Positions 7,101-14,407 are shown, numbered from the stretch's first letter. The stretch is 15,196 bases of DNA from Bacteroides_E sp964522975 (GCA_964522975.1 CAZFXK010000063.1:1-15196), one strand, 5' to 3'. Translations and numbers: made by a program. The notes: a model not told the origin generated them from the letters alone.

Positions 7101-7997
7101 AAATCATTGGATTTCTTTGCCATTCAATTACACGACTGGACTGAAGATGATTATTCTAATAAATTGATAAGACAGTTAATTCTTAATTTCATTAAAAAGT
7201 ATAAAGAATTAGATGCTGAAATGAAACGTAAGAAGTTTGCTGTAACTGTTGGTGATGAATTGCCTGCAGGTATCATTAGAATGGCTAAAGTATATGTTGC
7301 CAAGAAAAGAAAGATTGGCGTTGGAGATAAAATGGCCGGACGTCATGGAAATAAAGGTATTGTTTCTCGTATTGTTCGTCAAGAAGATATGCCTTTCTTA
7401 GAAGATGGAACGCCGGTAGATATTGTATTAAATCCATTAGGGGTGCCTTCTCGTATGAATCTAGGTCAGATATTTGAAGCTGTTTTAGGTTATGCCGGAA
7501 AAAAACTGGGAGTGAAGTTTGCTTCTCCTATTTTTGATGGAGCTACAATGGAAGATATTTCTCAATGGACAGATAAAGCAGGTCTCCCACGATATGGAAA
7601 GACTTATCTATATGATGGTGGTACCGGAGAACGGTTCGATCAGGCTGCTACTGTAGGAATTACCTATATGTTGAAACTAGGTCATATGGTAGAAGATAAG
7701 ATGCATGCTCGTTCAATTGGCCCATATTCGTTGATTACACAGCAACCTCTTGGAGGTAAAGCTCAATTTGGAGGTCAACGTTTTGGAGAAATGGAGGTAT
7801 GGGCATTAGAGGCATTTGGTGCGGCTAATATCCTAAGAGAAATCTTAACTATTAAATCTGATGATGTTATAGGTCGTTCAAAAGCCTATGAATCAATAGT
7901 GAAAGGTGAGCTAATTCCTGAACCAGGAATACCGGAATCTCTTAATGTATTACTTCACGAGCTAAGAGGACTCGCATTGGATGTTAATTTGGAGTAG
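4185..7997 (+). CDS. rpoB: DNA-directed RNA polymerase subunit beta
   Basis: The beta subunit forms one pincer of RNA polymerase and half of the active-site cleft, and is the rifampicin target. The 1270-residue product begins with the typical NRINFATIKNPFPYPDF region. The rifampicin cluster LSQFMDQTNPLAEITHKRRM lies at residues 472-491. Q474, D477, H487 and S492 (E. coli 513, 516, 526, 531) keep the susceptible-type residues. It continues with YGRLCPIETPEGPNIGLI, the catalytic-region motif GYNYEDAIVLSERLV, and the C-terminal KIGVGDKMAGRHGNKG and GGKAQFGGQRFGEMEVWALE. The length suits Bacteroidota RpoB. The start ATG at 4185 (AAAGATGTC) has no SD. The gene ends in TAG, and 79 bases separate it from rpoC. 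The protein assembles with the rpoC product and with alpha and omega encoded elsewhere. Confidence 0.99.
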   Translation: MSSKTVNNRINFATIKNPFPYPDFLEVQLKSYQDFIQLDTPPEKRKKEGLYKVFAENFPITDTRNNFVLEFLDYYIDPPRYTITECIERGLTYSVPLKAKLKLYCTDPEHEDFDTVIQDVFLGPIPYMTEKGTFVINGAERVVVSQLHRSPGVFFAQSIHANGAKLYSARVIPFKGSWIEFATDIHNVMYAYIDRRKKLPVTTLLRAIGFENDKDILEIFNLAEEVKANKTNLRKAVGRKLAARVLKTWIEDFVDEDTGEVVSIERNEIIVDRETVLEEEHIDMILESDAQHILLHKESKDQNDYSIIYNTLQKDPSNSEKEAILYIYRQLRNADPADDTSAREVISNLFFSNKRYDLGDVGRYRINKKLKLDIDPEIKVLTNEDLIEIIKYLIELVNSKTDVDDIDHLSNRRIRTVGEQLSNQFSIGLARMARTIRERMNVRDNEVFTPVDLINAKTISSVINSFFGTNALSQFMDQTNPLAEITHKRRMSALGPGGLSRERAGFEVRDVHYTHYGRLCPIETPEGPNIGLISSLCIYAKINHMGFISTPYRPIENSKVNIKDDAVIYLTAEEEEGKIIAQGNAPLDEKGNFIRKRVKSRLDADYPVVDPDEVDLMDVAPQQIASIAASLIPFLENDDANRALMGSNMMRQAVPLIVNESPIVGTGIEHQLVRDSRTQIVAEGDGLVEYVDADIIRINYDRTDDEAFVSFESSVKEYVLSKNLKTNQNMVVDLKPICEKGDRVTKGQILTEGYSTEKGELALGKNLVVAYMPWKGYNYEDAIVLSERLVREDVLTSIHVEEYSLEVRETKRGMEELTADIPNVSEEATKDLDENGIVRIGARIKPGDILIGKITPKGESDPSPEEKLLRAIFGDKAGDVKDASLKASPTLSGVVIDKKLFSRIVKTRDSKRTDRTLLPKIDEEFEIEVSKYKKILVERLLKLTEGKTSLGVKNYLDEELIAAGARYTASNLKSLDFFAIQLHDWTEDDYSNKLIRQLILNFIKKYKELDAEMKRKKFAVTVGDELPAGIIRMAKVYVAKKRKIGVGDKMAGRHGNKGIVSRIVRQEDMPFLEDGTPVDIVLNPLGVPSRMNLGQIFEAVLGYAGKKLGVKFASPIFDGATMEDISQWTDKAGLPRYGKTYLYDGGTGERFDQAATVGITYMLKLGHMVEDKMHARSIGPYSLITQQPLGGKAQFGGQRFGEMEVWALEAFGAANILREILTIKSDDVIGRSKAYESIVKGELIPEPGIPESLNVLLHELRGLALDVNLE

Positions 7998-8013
7998 TAT
8001 AAGATAAATAAGT

Positions 8014-8040
8014 GGAGAGGTCTTATGATGAATCCTCTCC
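8014..8040 (+). other. Hairpin in the rpoB-rpoC gap
   Basis: GGAGAGG (8014-8020) pairs perfectly with CCTCTCC (8034-8040) around a 13-base loop. The sequence after it, TGTATTTGATT, lacks a T-run, so it is not a convincing terminator. It may be an mRNA stability or processing element between the two polymerase genes. Its 5' arm is purine-rich, but it lies 57 bases from the rpoC start and cannot serve as its ribosome-binding site. Confidence 0.45.
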
Positions 8041-8076
8041 TGTATTTGATTCTTAATTTTCAATAATTTATATTAT

Positions 8077-11000
8077 ATGGCTTTTAGAAAAGAAAGAAAA
8101 AATAAAAGTAATTTCTCGAAAATAACAATAGGTTTAGCTTCTCCGGAAGTTATTCTAGAAAGATCGAGTGGTGAAGTATTAAAGCCTGAAACTATTAACT
8201 ATCGTACGTACAAACCCGAACGTGATGGCTTGTTTTGTGAGCGTATTTTTGGTCCTATTAAAGACTATGAATGTCATTGTGGTAAGTATAAGCGTATTAG
8301 ATATAGAGGAATTGTTTGTGATCGATGTGGTGTTGAGGTAACTGAGAAGAAAGTGCGTCGCGAACGTACCGGTCACATCGAGTTAGTGGTGCCTGTTGCA
8401 CATGTTTGGTATTTCCGTTCTCTACCCAATAAAATGGGCTATCTTTTAGGAATACCTACAAAAAAACTTGATTCCTTAATTTATTATGAACGATATATTG
8501 TAATTCAAGCGGGTGTAAAAGAAGCCGATGGAATAAAAGAATACGACTTCTTGACTGAAGAAGAGTATCTTGATATTCTTGATTCACTTCCTGAAGAAAA
8601 TGAGCTATTAGATGATAGTGATCCAAACAAGTTTATTGCAAAGATGGGAGCTGAAGCTATTGCGGGTTTACTATCACGTATGGACTTGGATTCTTTGTCT
8701 TATGAATTAAGAGATAAAGCAACGAATGACACTTCTAAACAGCGTAGAAACGAAGCTTTAAAACGCTTGCAAGTTGTTGAGGCCTTCCGTTCTTCAAGAG
8801 GAAGAAATAAGCCTGAGTGGATGATTGTAAAAATTGTTCCCGTTATTCCTCCCGAATTGCGTCCGTTAGTGCCATTGGATGGTGGTCGTTTTGCGACATC
8901 TGATTTAAATGACTTATATCGTCGTGTAATTATACGGAATAATCGTCTGAAACGATTAATCGAGATAAAAGCTCCCGAGGTCATTTTAAGAAATGAGAAG
9001 CGTATGCTTCAGGAATCGGTTGATTCGTTATTTGATAATTCACGTCGCTCTACTGCAGTTAAAGCAGATGGAAATCGTCCATTAAAATCTTTATCTGACA
9101 GTTTAAAAGGGAAACAAGGTCGTTTTCGTCAAAATTTATTAGGTAAACGTGTGGATTATTCAGCTCGTTCTGTGATTGTTGTAGGTCCTGAGCTAAAAAT
9201 GCATGAGTGTGGTTTGCCTAAATTGATGGCTGCTGAATTATATAAACCATTTATTATTCGTAAGCTGATTGAGCGGGGTATTGTGAAAACGGTTAAATCG
9301 GCAAAGAAGATTATTGATCGAAAAGACCCCATTATCTGGGATATCTTAGAATATGTGATGAAAGGGCATCCTGTGTTATTGAACCGTGCTCCTACATTGC
9401 ACCGTTTAGGTATTCAGGCTTTTCAACCTAAGATGATTGAAGGTAAAGCCATTCAGTTACACCCATTAGCCTGTACTGCTTTTAATGCGGACTTTGATGG
9501 AGACCAGATGGCTGTCCATTTACCTTTAAGCAATGAGGCTATATTAGAAGCTCAACTATTGATGTTAGCTTCCCACAACATATTAAACCCTGCGAATGGT
9601 GCTCCTATTACGGTCCCTTCACAAGATATGGTATTGGGGTTATATTACATCACCAAGCTGCGTAAGGGGGCTAAAGGGGAAGGCTTGACTTTCTATGGAC
9701 CTGAAGAAGCTACCATAGCATATAATGAGGGAAGAGTAGACATACACTCACCAATTAAAGTTATGGTGAATGATTTAGATGAAAATGGAAATTTTGTACC
9801 TGTTATGGTTGAGACTTCTGTTGGGCGTGTTATGGTTAATGAAATTGTTCCTGATGAAGTAGGGTATGTTAATTCCATTATCTCTAAGAAAACGCTTCGC
9901 GACCTTATTGGAGATGTAATTAAGAAGTGTGGTATTGTTCGTACTGCTGATTTTCTAGATGGAATCAAGGACCTTGGTTATAAAATGGCTTTTAAAGGAG
10001 GTTTATCTTTTAACTTAGATGATATCATCATTCCTAAAGAAAAAGATGAATTAATTCAAAAAGGTTATGAAGAGGTAGAGCAGGTTACGAATAACTATAA
10101 TATGGGTTTCATTACAAATAATGAGCGTTATAATCAGGTAATTGATATCTGGACACATATAAACTCTGAATTGTCTAATACTTTGATGGATGTCTTTTCT
10201 TCAGACGATCAAGGATTCAATGCTGTTTATATGATGTTAGATTCAGGAGCACGTGGATCAAGAGAGCAAATTCGTCAGCTGTCAGGTATGCGTGGTTTGA
10301 TGGCTAAACCTCAGAAAGCAGGTGTAACAGGCGGTCAAATTATTGAAAACCCTATTATATCAAACTTTAAGGAGGGACTTTCGGTGCTTGAGTACTTTAT
10401 TTCAACTCACGGTGCGCGTAAGGGGCTTGCAGATACTGCGTTAAAAACTGCAGATGCGGGTTATTTGACTCGTCGTCTGGTTGATGTTTCTCATGATGTC
10501 ATTGTAACTGAAGAGGATTGTGGCACTTTACGCGGGTTAGTTTGTACCGATTTGAAGAGTAATGATGAAATCATTGCCACTTTATATGAGCGTATATTAG
10601 GACGTGTATCAGTACACGATATCGTTCATCCAAATACAGGTGAAATTATTATACATAGTGGAGAAGAAATAACTGAAGAGATTGCTAAAGTCATTCAAGA
10701 TTCTCTAATTGAAAGCGTTGAGGTTCGTTCTGTATTGACATGTGAATCTAAGAAAGGAGTTTGTGTCAAATGTTACGGACGGAATTTGGCTACTAACCGA
10801 ATGGTTCAGATAGGAGAAGCTGTCGGAGTCGTAGCTGCCCAGTCAATTGGTGAACCGGGTACTCAGTTAACTCTTCGTACATTCCACGCAGGAGGTACTG
10901 CTGCAAATATAGCTGCAAATGCAAATATAGTAGCTAAGAACAAATCTCGTGTTGAATTTGAAGAACTTCGTACTGTAGATTATATTGACAACGAGGGACA

Positions 11001-12360
11001 AACTTCTAAAATTGTAGTTGGTCGTTTGGCTGAAGTTCGTTTTGTTGATATCAATACCGGAATTATTCTTTCTGTTCATAATATTCCTTATGGCTCTACT
11101 CTATATGTATCAGAGGGAGATGTAGTAGAAAAAGGAGTTATGGTGGCAAAATGGGATCCATTTAATGCCGTTATCATTACTGAGGCTACGGGTATTATTG
11201 AGTTTGAGGATGTTATTGAGGGTATAACTTATAATATTGAATCTGATGAATCTACCGGATTACGTGAGATTGTAATTATAGAGACTAAAGATAAAACGAA
11301 AGTTCCTTCAGCTCATATTAAAACTGAAAATGGCGATTTAATCCGTACTTATAACTTGCCTGTTGGTGGTCACGTCGTAATAGAAGATGGACAGAAAGTT
11401 AAAGCCGGTGAGGTCTTAGTTAAAATCCCACGTGCTGTTGGTAAGGCTGGTGATATTACAGGAGGTCTTCCTCGTGTTACGGAATTATTTGAAGCTCGCA
11501 ATCCATCTAATCCGGCTGTGGTTTCAGAAATAGATGGTGAAGTTTCAATGGGTAGCATTAAACGGGGTCGTAGAGAGGTTATCATTACATCCAGAACCGG
11601 TGAAGTGAAGAAATACTTAGTTCCTTTATCCAAGCAGATTCTGGTTCAGGAAAATGACTATGTACGTGCTGGAACACCTTTGTCTGATGGTGCAATTACT
11701 CCGGCTGACATTCTGGCGATTAAAGGTCCTACTGCAGTTCAAGATTATATTGTAAACGAAGTTCAAGACGTATATCGCTTACAGGGTGTGAAGATTAACG
11801 ACAAACACTTTGAGGTTATTGTACGTCAGATGATGCGTAAAGTACAGATTGAAGAACCGGGAGATACTACTTTATTAGAACAGCAAATCATAGACAAGTT
11901 AGAGTTTATGGAGGCAAATGACCGTATATGGGGCAAAAAAGTAGTAATTGATGCAGGTGACTCCGAGAACTTTAAAGTAGGACAGATTTTAACTGCTCGT
12001 AGATTGCGTGATGAGAATAGTAGATTAAAACGTCAAGACTTGAAACCAGTTAAGGTTCGTGATGCTGTACCTGCTACTTCAACTCAAATCCTGCAAGGGA
12101 TTACACGTGCTGCACTACAAACTAAGAGCTTTATGTCTGCGGCATCGTTCCAGGAGACAACGAAAGTTCTTAATGAAGCAGCCATTGAAGGTAAGACAGA
12201 TTATTTGGAAGGCATGAAAGAAAATGTGATTTGTGGTCATTTAATTCCTGCCGGAACCGGAAGACGAGGGTTAGAAAAGATTATAGTAGGCTCTAAAGCA
12301 GAGTACGAAAGAATCTTAGCTAACAAGAAAAATGTCATTGATTATAAAGAAATAGATTAG
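8077..12360 (+). CDS. rpoC: DNA-directed RNA polymerase subunit beta'
   Basis: The beta' subunit carries the catalytic Mg2+ site of RNA polymerase. The 1427-residue product has the N-terminal zinc site Cys66, Cys68, Cys81, Cys84. The active-site motif NADFDGDQM has its three metal-binding Asp at residues 472, 474 and 476. The second zinc site is Cys815, Cys889, Cys896, Cys899. The trigger-loop segment QLTLRTFHAGG has Leu where E. coli has Met932 and keeps the Arg and His. After it comes a long beta-rich insertion within the trigger-loop region. GGLPRVTELFEARNP and a C-terminal SFQETTKVLNEAAIEG complete the enzyme. The start at 8077 (TATATGGCT) has no SD. The stop is TAG, followed by a strong terminator that ends the supercluster. 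Confidence 0.99.
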   Translation: MAFRKERKNKSNFSKITIGLASPEVILERSSGEVLKPETINYRTYKPERDGLFCERIFGPIKDYECHCGKYKRIRYRGIVCDRCGVEVTEKKVRRERTGHIELVVPVAHVWYFRSLPNKMGYLLGIPTKKLDSLIYYERYIVIQAGVKEADGIKEYDFLTEEEYLDILDSLPEENELLDDSDPNKFIAKMGAEAIAGLLSRMDLDSLSYELRDKATNDTSKQRRNEALKRLQVVEAFRSSRGRNKPEWMIVKIVPVIPPELRPLVPLDGGRFATSDLNDLYRRVIIRNNRLKRLIEIKAPEVILRNEKRMLQESVDSLFDNSRRSTAVKADGNRPLKSLSDSLKGKQGRFRQNLLGKRVDYSARSVIVVGPELKMHECGLPKLMAAELYKPFIIRKLIERGIVKTVKSAKKIIDRKDPIIWDILEYVMKGHPVLLNRAPTLHRLGIQAFQPKMIEGKAIQLHPLACTAFNADFDGDQMAVHLPLSNEAILEAQLLMLASHNILNPANGAPITVPSQDMVLGLYYITKLRKGAKGEGLTFYGPEEATIAYNEGRVDIHSPIKVMVNDLDENGNFVPVMVETSVGRVMVNEIVPDEVGYVNSIISKKTLRDLIGDVIKKCGIVRTADFLDGIKDLGYKMAFKGGLSFNLDDIIIPKEKDELIQKGYEEVEQVTNNYNMGFITNNERYNQVIDIWTHINSELSNTLMDVFSSDDQGFNAVYMMLDSGARGSREQIRQLSGMRGLMAKPQKAGVTGGQIIENPIISNFKEGLSVLEYFISTHGARKGLADTALKTADAGYLTRRLVDVSHDVIVTEEDCGTLRGLVCTDLKSNDEIIATLYERILGRVSVHDIVHPNTGEIIIHSGEEITEEIAKVIQDSLIESVEVRSVLTCESKKGVCVKCYGRNLATNRMVQIGEAVGVVAAQSIGEPGTQLTLRTFHAGGTAANIAANANIVAKNKSRVEFEELRTVDYIDNEGQTSKIVVGRLAEVRFVDINTGIILSVHNIPYGSTLYVSEGDVVEKGVMVAKWDPFNAVIITEATGIIEFEDVIEGITYNIESDESTGLREIVIIETKDKTKVPSAHIKTENGDLIRTYNLPVGGHVVIEDGQKVKAGEVLVKIPRAVGKAGDITGGLPRVTELFEARNPSNPAVVSEIDGEVSMGSIKRGRREVIITSRTGEVKKYLVPLSKQILVQENDYVRAGTPLSDGAITPADILAIKGPTAVQDYIVNEVQDVYRLQGVKINDKHFEVIVRQMMRKVQIEEPGDTTLLEQQIIDKLEFMEANDRIWGKKVVIDAGDSENFKVGQILTARRLRDENSRLKRQDLKPVKVRDAVPATSTQILQGITRAALQTKSFMSAASFQETTKVLNEAAIEGKTDYLEGMKENVICGHLIPAGTGRRGLEKIIVGSKAEYERILANKKNVIDYKEID

Positions 12361-12389
12361 GAGAATAATCTACCTAATTAAAGGGATTG

Positions 12390-12423
12390 AAAGGAGACAA
12401 CCATATCAGTTGTCTCCTTTTTT
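12390..12423 (+). terminator. Rho-independent terminator of the rpoBC unit
   Basis: AAAGGAGACAAC (12390-12401) pairs perfectly over 12 bp with GTTGTCTCCTTT (12409-12420) around loop CATATCA, and the T-run continues to 12423. It lies 30 bases after the rpoC stop and ends the ribosomal-protein/RNA-polymerase transcript. This isolates prfB, which has its own promoter candidate downstream. Confidence 0.93.
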
Positions 12424-12447
12424 GTTAAATTATATAAGGAGTTTAAT

Positions 12448-12462
12448 CTATCTACAAGATAG
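12448..12462 (+). promoter_or_regulatory. Palindrome upstream of the prfB -7 element (possible operator)
   Basis: CTATCT (12448-12453) and AGATAG (12457-12462) form a perfect inverted repeat with a three-base spacer ACA. It occupies the place where the -33 TTTG element of a Bacteroidota promoter would be expected, 15 bases before the -7 element. It could be an operator or only a chance AT-rich palindrome. The regulatory role is inference. Confidence 0.3.
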
Positions 12463-12477
12463 GTAATTAAAAATATT

Positions 12478-12485
12478 TATCTTTG
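12478..12485 (+). promoter_or_regulatory. Putative -7 promoter element for prfB
   Basis: TATCTTTG matches the Bacteroidota vegetative -7 consensus TAnnTTTG at all six defined positions. It lies in the intergenic space after the rpoC terminator and 23 bases before the prfB ATG, giving a short leader. No convincing TTTG -33 element is seen at the expected distance. Transcription would start a few bases downstream and run through prfB and the small membrane-protein gene to the terminator near 13890. Confidence 0.6.
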
Positions 12486-12508
12486 CAGAAGAAATAATAA
12501 ATAGAAAA

Positions 12509-13637
12509 ATGATAACAAACGAACAACTTAAAGACGTGATAGAGCGCACAGAAGCGCTAAGGAGGTATCTTTGACGTCGATGCACGTAGAATTGAATTAG
12601 AAGAAGAAGAATTGCGTACGCACGATCCTAATTTTTGGGACAACCATACTGAAGCTGAAGATCAGATGCGCAAGATTAAAGGGATAAAATCGTGGATTGA
12701 AGGGTATGATAATGTGAAAACATTAAGTGAGGAGTTAGCTTTAGCTTGTGATTTTTATAAAGAGGATTTAGTAGACGAGGAAGATGTGGATTCTGCTTAT
12801 GATAAAGCACTTACAGCAATAGAAAAATTAGAGCTGAAAAATATGCTGCAGGGTGAGGCTGATCATTTAGGGTGTGTGTTAAAAATCAATTCTGGAGCAG
12901 GAGGTACCGAGAGTCAGGATTGGGCATCTATGCTAATGAGAATGTACCTGCGTTGGACTGAATCTAATGGCTATAAGGTTACCGTTTCTAATTTACAAGA
13001 TGGCGATGAGGCAGGGATAAAAACTTGCACATTACAGATAGAAGGTGAGTATGCTTACGGATATTTAAAAGGAGAAAATGGTGTACATCGTTTGGTGCGT
13101 GTTTCTCCCTTTAATGCACAAGGTAAACGTATGACTTCGTTTGCATCCGTTTTCGTTACTCCATTGGTTGATAATACCATAGAGGTGCATATCAATCAAA
13201 GTGCCATAACTTGGGATTTATTCCGTTCAGGCGGTGCCGGAGGTCAAAATGTGAATAAGGTAGAAACCGGTGTTCGGTTACGTTATCAATATGTTGATCC
13301 GGATACGGGGGAAGAGGAAGAGATTTTAATTGAAAACACTGAAAGTCGTTCGCAGTTAGATAATAGGGAGAATGCCTTACGTTTACTTCGTTCTACTCTT
13401 TATGATAAAGAATTGCAACGTAGATTGGTAGAACAACGTAAGATAGAATCTGGTAAGAAGAAAATTGAATGGGGATCTCAAATCAGGAGTTATGTTTTTG
13501 ATGATCGCCGAGTAAAAGATCATCGGACGAATTATCAAACCTCTGATGTGGGCGGTGTAATGGATGGCAACATTGACGAATTTATCAAAACCTATCTAAT
13601 GGAATTTGCAAGTGAGGAAGCTGCTTCTGAGAACTGA
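12509..13637 (+). CDS. prfB: Peptide chain release factor 2, made by +1 programmed frameshift
   Basis: RF2 recognises UGA and UAA stop codons and triggers peptidyl-tRNA hydrolysis. The first frame starts at ATG 12509, encodes 21 residues (MITNEQLKDVIERTEALRRYL), and meets an in-frame TGA at 12572-12574. Shifting +1 past T12572 enters the second frame at GAC (12573) and continues for 354 residues, giving 375 in all, close to E. coli RF2 (365). The join reads ...RRYL-DVDARRIELEEEEL..., collinear with other RF2 proteins. The UGA/UAA-recognition tripeptide SPF is at about residues 199-201, and the catalytic GGQ is at 244-246 within SGGAGGQNVNKV. The expressed parts are join(12509..12571,12573..13637). 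The gene ends in TGA, RF2's own codon, followed directly by in-frame TAG. Low RF2 should raise frameshifting and so its own synthesis. Confidence 0.97.
12559..12575 (+). promoter_or_regulatory. RF2 programmed +1 frameshift site (internal SD plus CTT TGA C)
   Basis: The element reads AAGGAGGTATCTTTGAC. An SD-like AGGAGG (12560-12565) lies three bases upstream of the slippery codon CTT (12569-12571) and the TGA stop (12572-12574) with C as the following base. This matches the arrangement of the E. coli site (AGGGGGTATCTTTGAC) with one base changed, including the three-base spacer. In the known mechanism, SD/anti-SD pairing strains the ribosome while it pauses at the poorly terminated UGAC, and the P-site tRNA-Leu slips from CUU to UUU. 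The spacing and the family's conservation argue against a sequencing error. Confidence 0.96.
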
Positions 13638-13730
13638 TAGATAAGCTGTTTTTCTCTTTACTTTACTTTGGTATCATCTCTATTTTCTTTAATTTTAGAT
13701 AGAATTATTAATATATTAAATCTAATAGAA

Positions 13731-13865
13731 ATGGGGAAAAAAAGAAGTAAAGCCCTAAAAAGACAAAAGGAAGAGAAGCAGGCTAAGAGAGTAATTAAAA
13801 TATTATTTATCTCGCTTGCTATATTAGGGTTATTAATGATAATAGGTTTTGCTTTTTATGCTTAA
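13731..13865 (+). CDS. 44-residue single-pass membrane protein, unknown function
   Basis: I do not recognise a characterised family. The 44-residue product has a strongly basic N-terminal half (MGKKRSKALKRQKEEKQAKR, residues 1-20) that is probably helical and cytoplasmic. One hydrophobic segment follows (about 23-43, ILFISLAILGLLMIIGFAFY) and then a final Ala. By the positive-inside rule the N-terminus would face the cytoplasm. The ATG at 13731 (AGAAATGGG) is preferred because its context fits the A-rich starts of its neighbours. The frame stays open upstream to an ATG at 13668, which would add 21 residues, but that region looks like AT-rich leader. It lies 93 bases after prfB with no terminator between and is followed immediately by one, so it probably shares the prfB transcript. 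Confidence 0.7.
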   Translation: MGKKRSKALKRQKEEKQAKRVIKILFISLAILGLLMIIGFAFYA

Positions 13866-13898
13866 AATAGGGAGTTATAAAAACTCCCTATTTATTTT
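13865..13898 (+). terminator. Rho-independent terminator after the small membrane-protein gene
   Basis: AAATAGGGAGTT (13865-13876) pairs perfectly over 12 bp with AACTCCCTATTT (13882-13893) around loop ATAAA, then ATTTTG. The stem starts on the last base of the TAA stop of the 44-residue gene. It probably ends the prfB unit. The CYTH gene starts only 15 bases further on, so that gene depends on readthrough or on a promoter I cannot see. Confidence 0.82.
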
Positions 13899-13912
13899 GT
13901 ATTCTTTTTATT

Positions 13913-14407
13913 ATGGCGCAAGAAATAGAGCGAAAGTTTTTAGTTCGAGGAGAATTTAAGAGTAAAGCCGTTAAGGTTATGCATATTCAGCAAGGATATC
14001 TAATCAATGGCTTAGTAAGCATGCGTGTGCGTGTTTTAGAAGATAAGGGCTTTATTACGATTAAAGGACCTGCCGATGATTTAGGCCTTTCTCGCTATGA
14101 ATGGGAGAAAGAGATTCCTTTAAGTAATGCACGTATGCTTTTCGATTCATGTGGAAGCCAAATCATTGATAAGCATCGTTATTTAGTACCGATGGGAAAT
14201 CATCTCTTTGAAGTTGATGAATTTCACAAAAAGAATGAGGGTTTAGTCGTAGCGGAAATTGAGTTATCATTCCCAGAGGAGCCTTTCGATGTTCCCTCTT
14301 TTTTAGGTAAAGAAGTCACCGGTGATGTGAAATACTATAATGCATCATTGATAAGCTATCCGTATGTTCAATGGAAGTCTTCCACTGATGAAAAAACCCC
14401 TATTTAA
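13913..14407 (+). CDS. CYTH-domain protein, probable inorganic triphosphatase
   Basis: CYTH enzymes form a beta-barrel tunnel that binds triphosphate groups and divalent metal; small bacterial members mostly hydrolyse inorganic tripolyphosphate. The 164-residue product is essentially one CYTH domain. The signature ExExK is at E4-E6-K8 (QEIERKF). Further charged tunnel positions visible in the usual order are R38 and R40, K51 in ITIKGP, E63/E65/E67, K87 and R89 in DKHRY, E100/D102 in FEVDEF, E115/E117 in AEIEL, and K140 in GDVKYYN. The start at 13913 (TTATTATGGC) has no SD. The gene is intact and ends in TAA, 81 bases from the convergent DUF202 gene; that gap has only a weak AT-only palindrome (14452-14457/14468-14473). 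Substrate specificity cannot be set from sequence; thiamine triphosphatase or an adenylyl-cyclase-like role is less likely. Confidence 0.88.
   Translation: MAQEIERKFLVRGEFKSKAVKVMHIQQGYLINGLVSMRVRVLEDKGFITIKGPADDLGLSRYEWEKEIPLSNARMLFDSCGSQIIDKHRYLVPMGNHLFEVDEFHKKNEGLVVAEIELSFPEEPFDVPSFLGKEVTGDVKYYNASLISYPYVQWKSSTDEKTPI

Noticed and set aside
8041..8048. TGTATTTG as a -7 promoter element for rpoC
   Set aside because: One of the six defined bases is wrong and no TTTG lies at the -33 distance; rpoC is better explained by readthrough from rpoB.
12572..12574. prfB as a frameshifted pseudogene or sequencing error
   Set aside because: The in-frame TGA sits in the canonical RF2 slippery context with the correct SD spacing, and the two frames join into a collinear RF2 with intact SPF and GGQ motifs.
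12612..12614. Start of prfB at the first start codon of the second frame
   Set aside because: It would delete the N-terminal helix encoded from 12509 and the D-V-D-A-R-R segment conserved after the shift site.
13695..13725. TTAGAT/ATCTAA inverted repeat before the small membrane-protein gene
   Set aside because: Only six A/T-heavy pairs with a 19-base loop in very AT-rich DNA; expected by chance.
13668..13730. 21-residue N-terminal extension of the small membrane protein
   Set aside because: The extension is AT-rich and compositionally like leader DNA, and the ATG at 13731 has the A-rich context of the neighbouring starts. It is not fully excluded.
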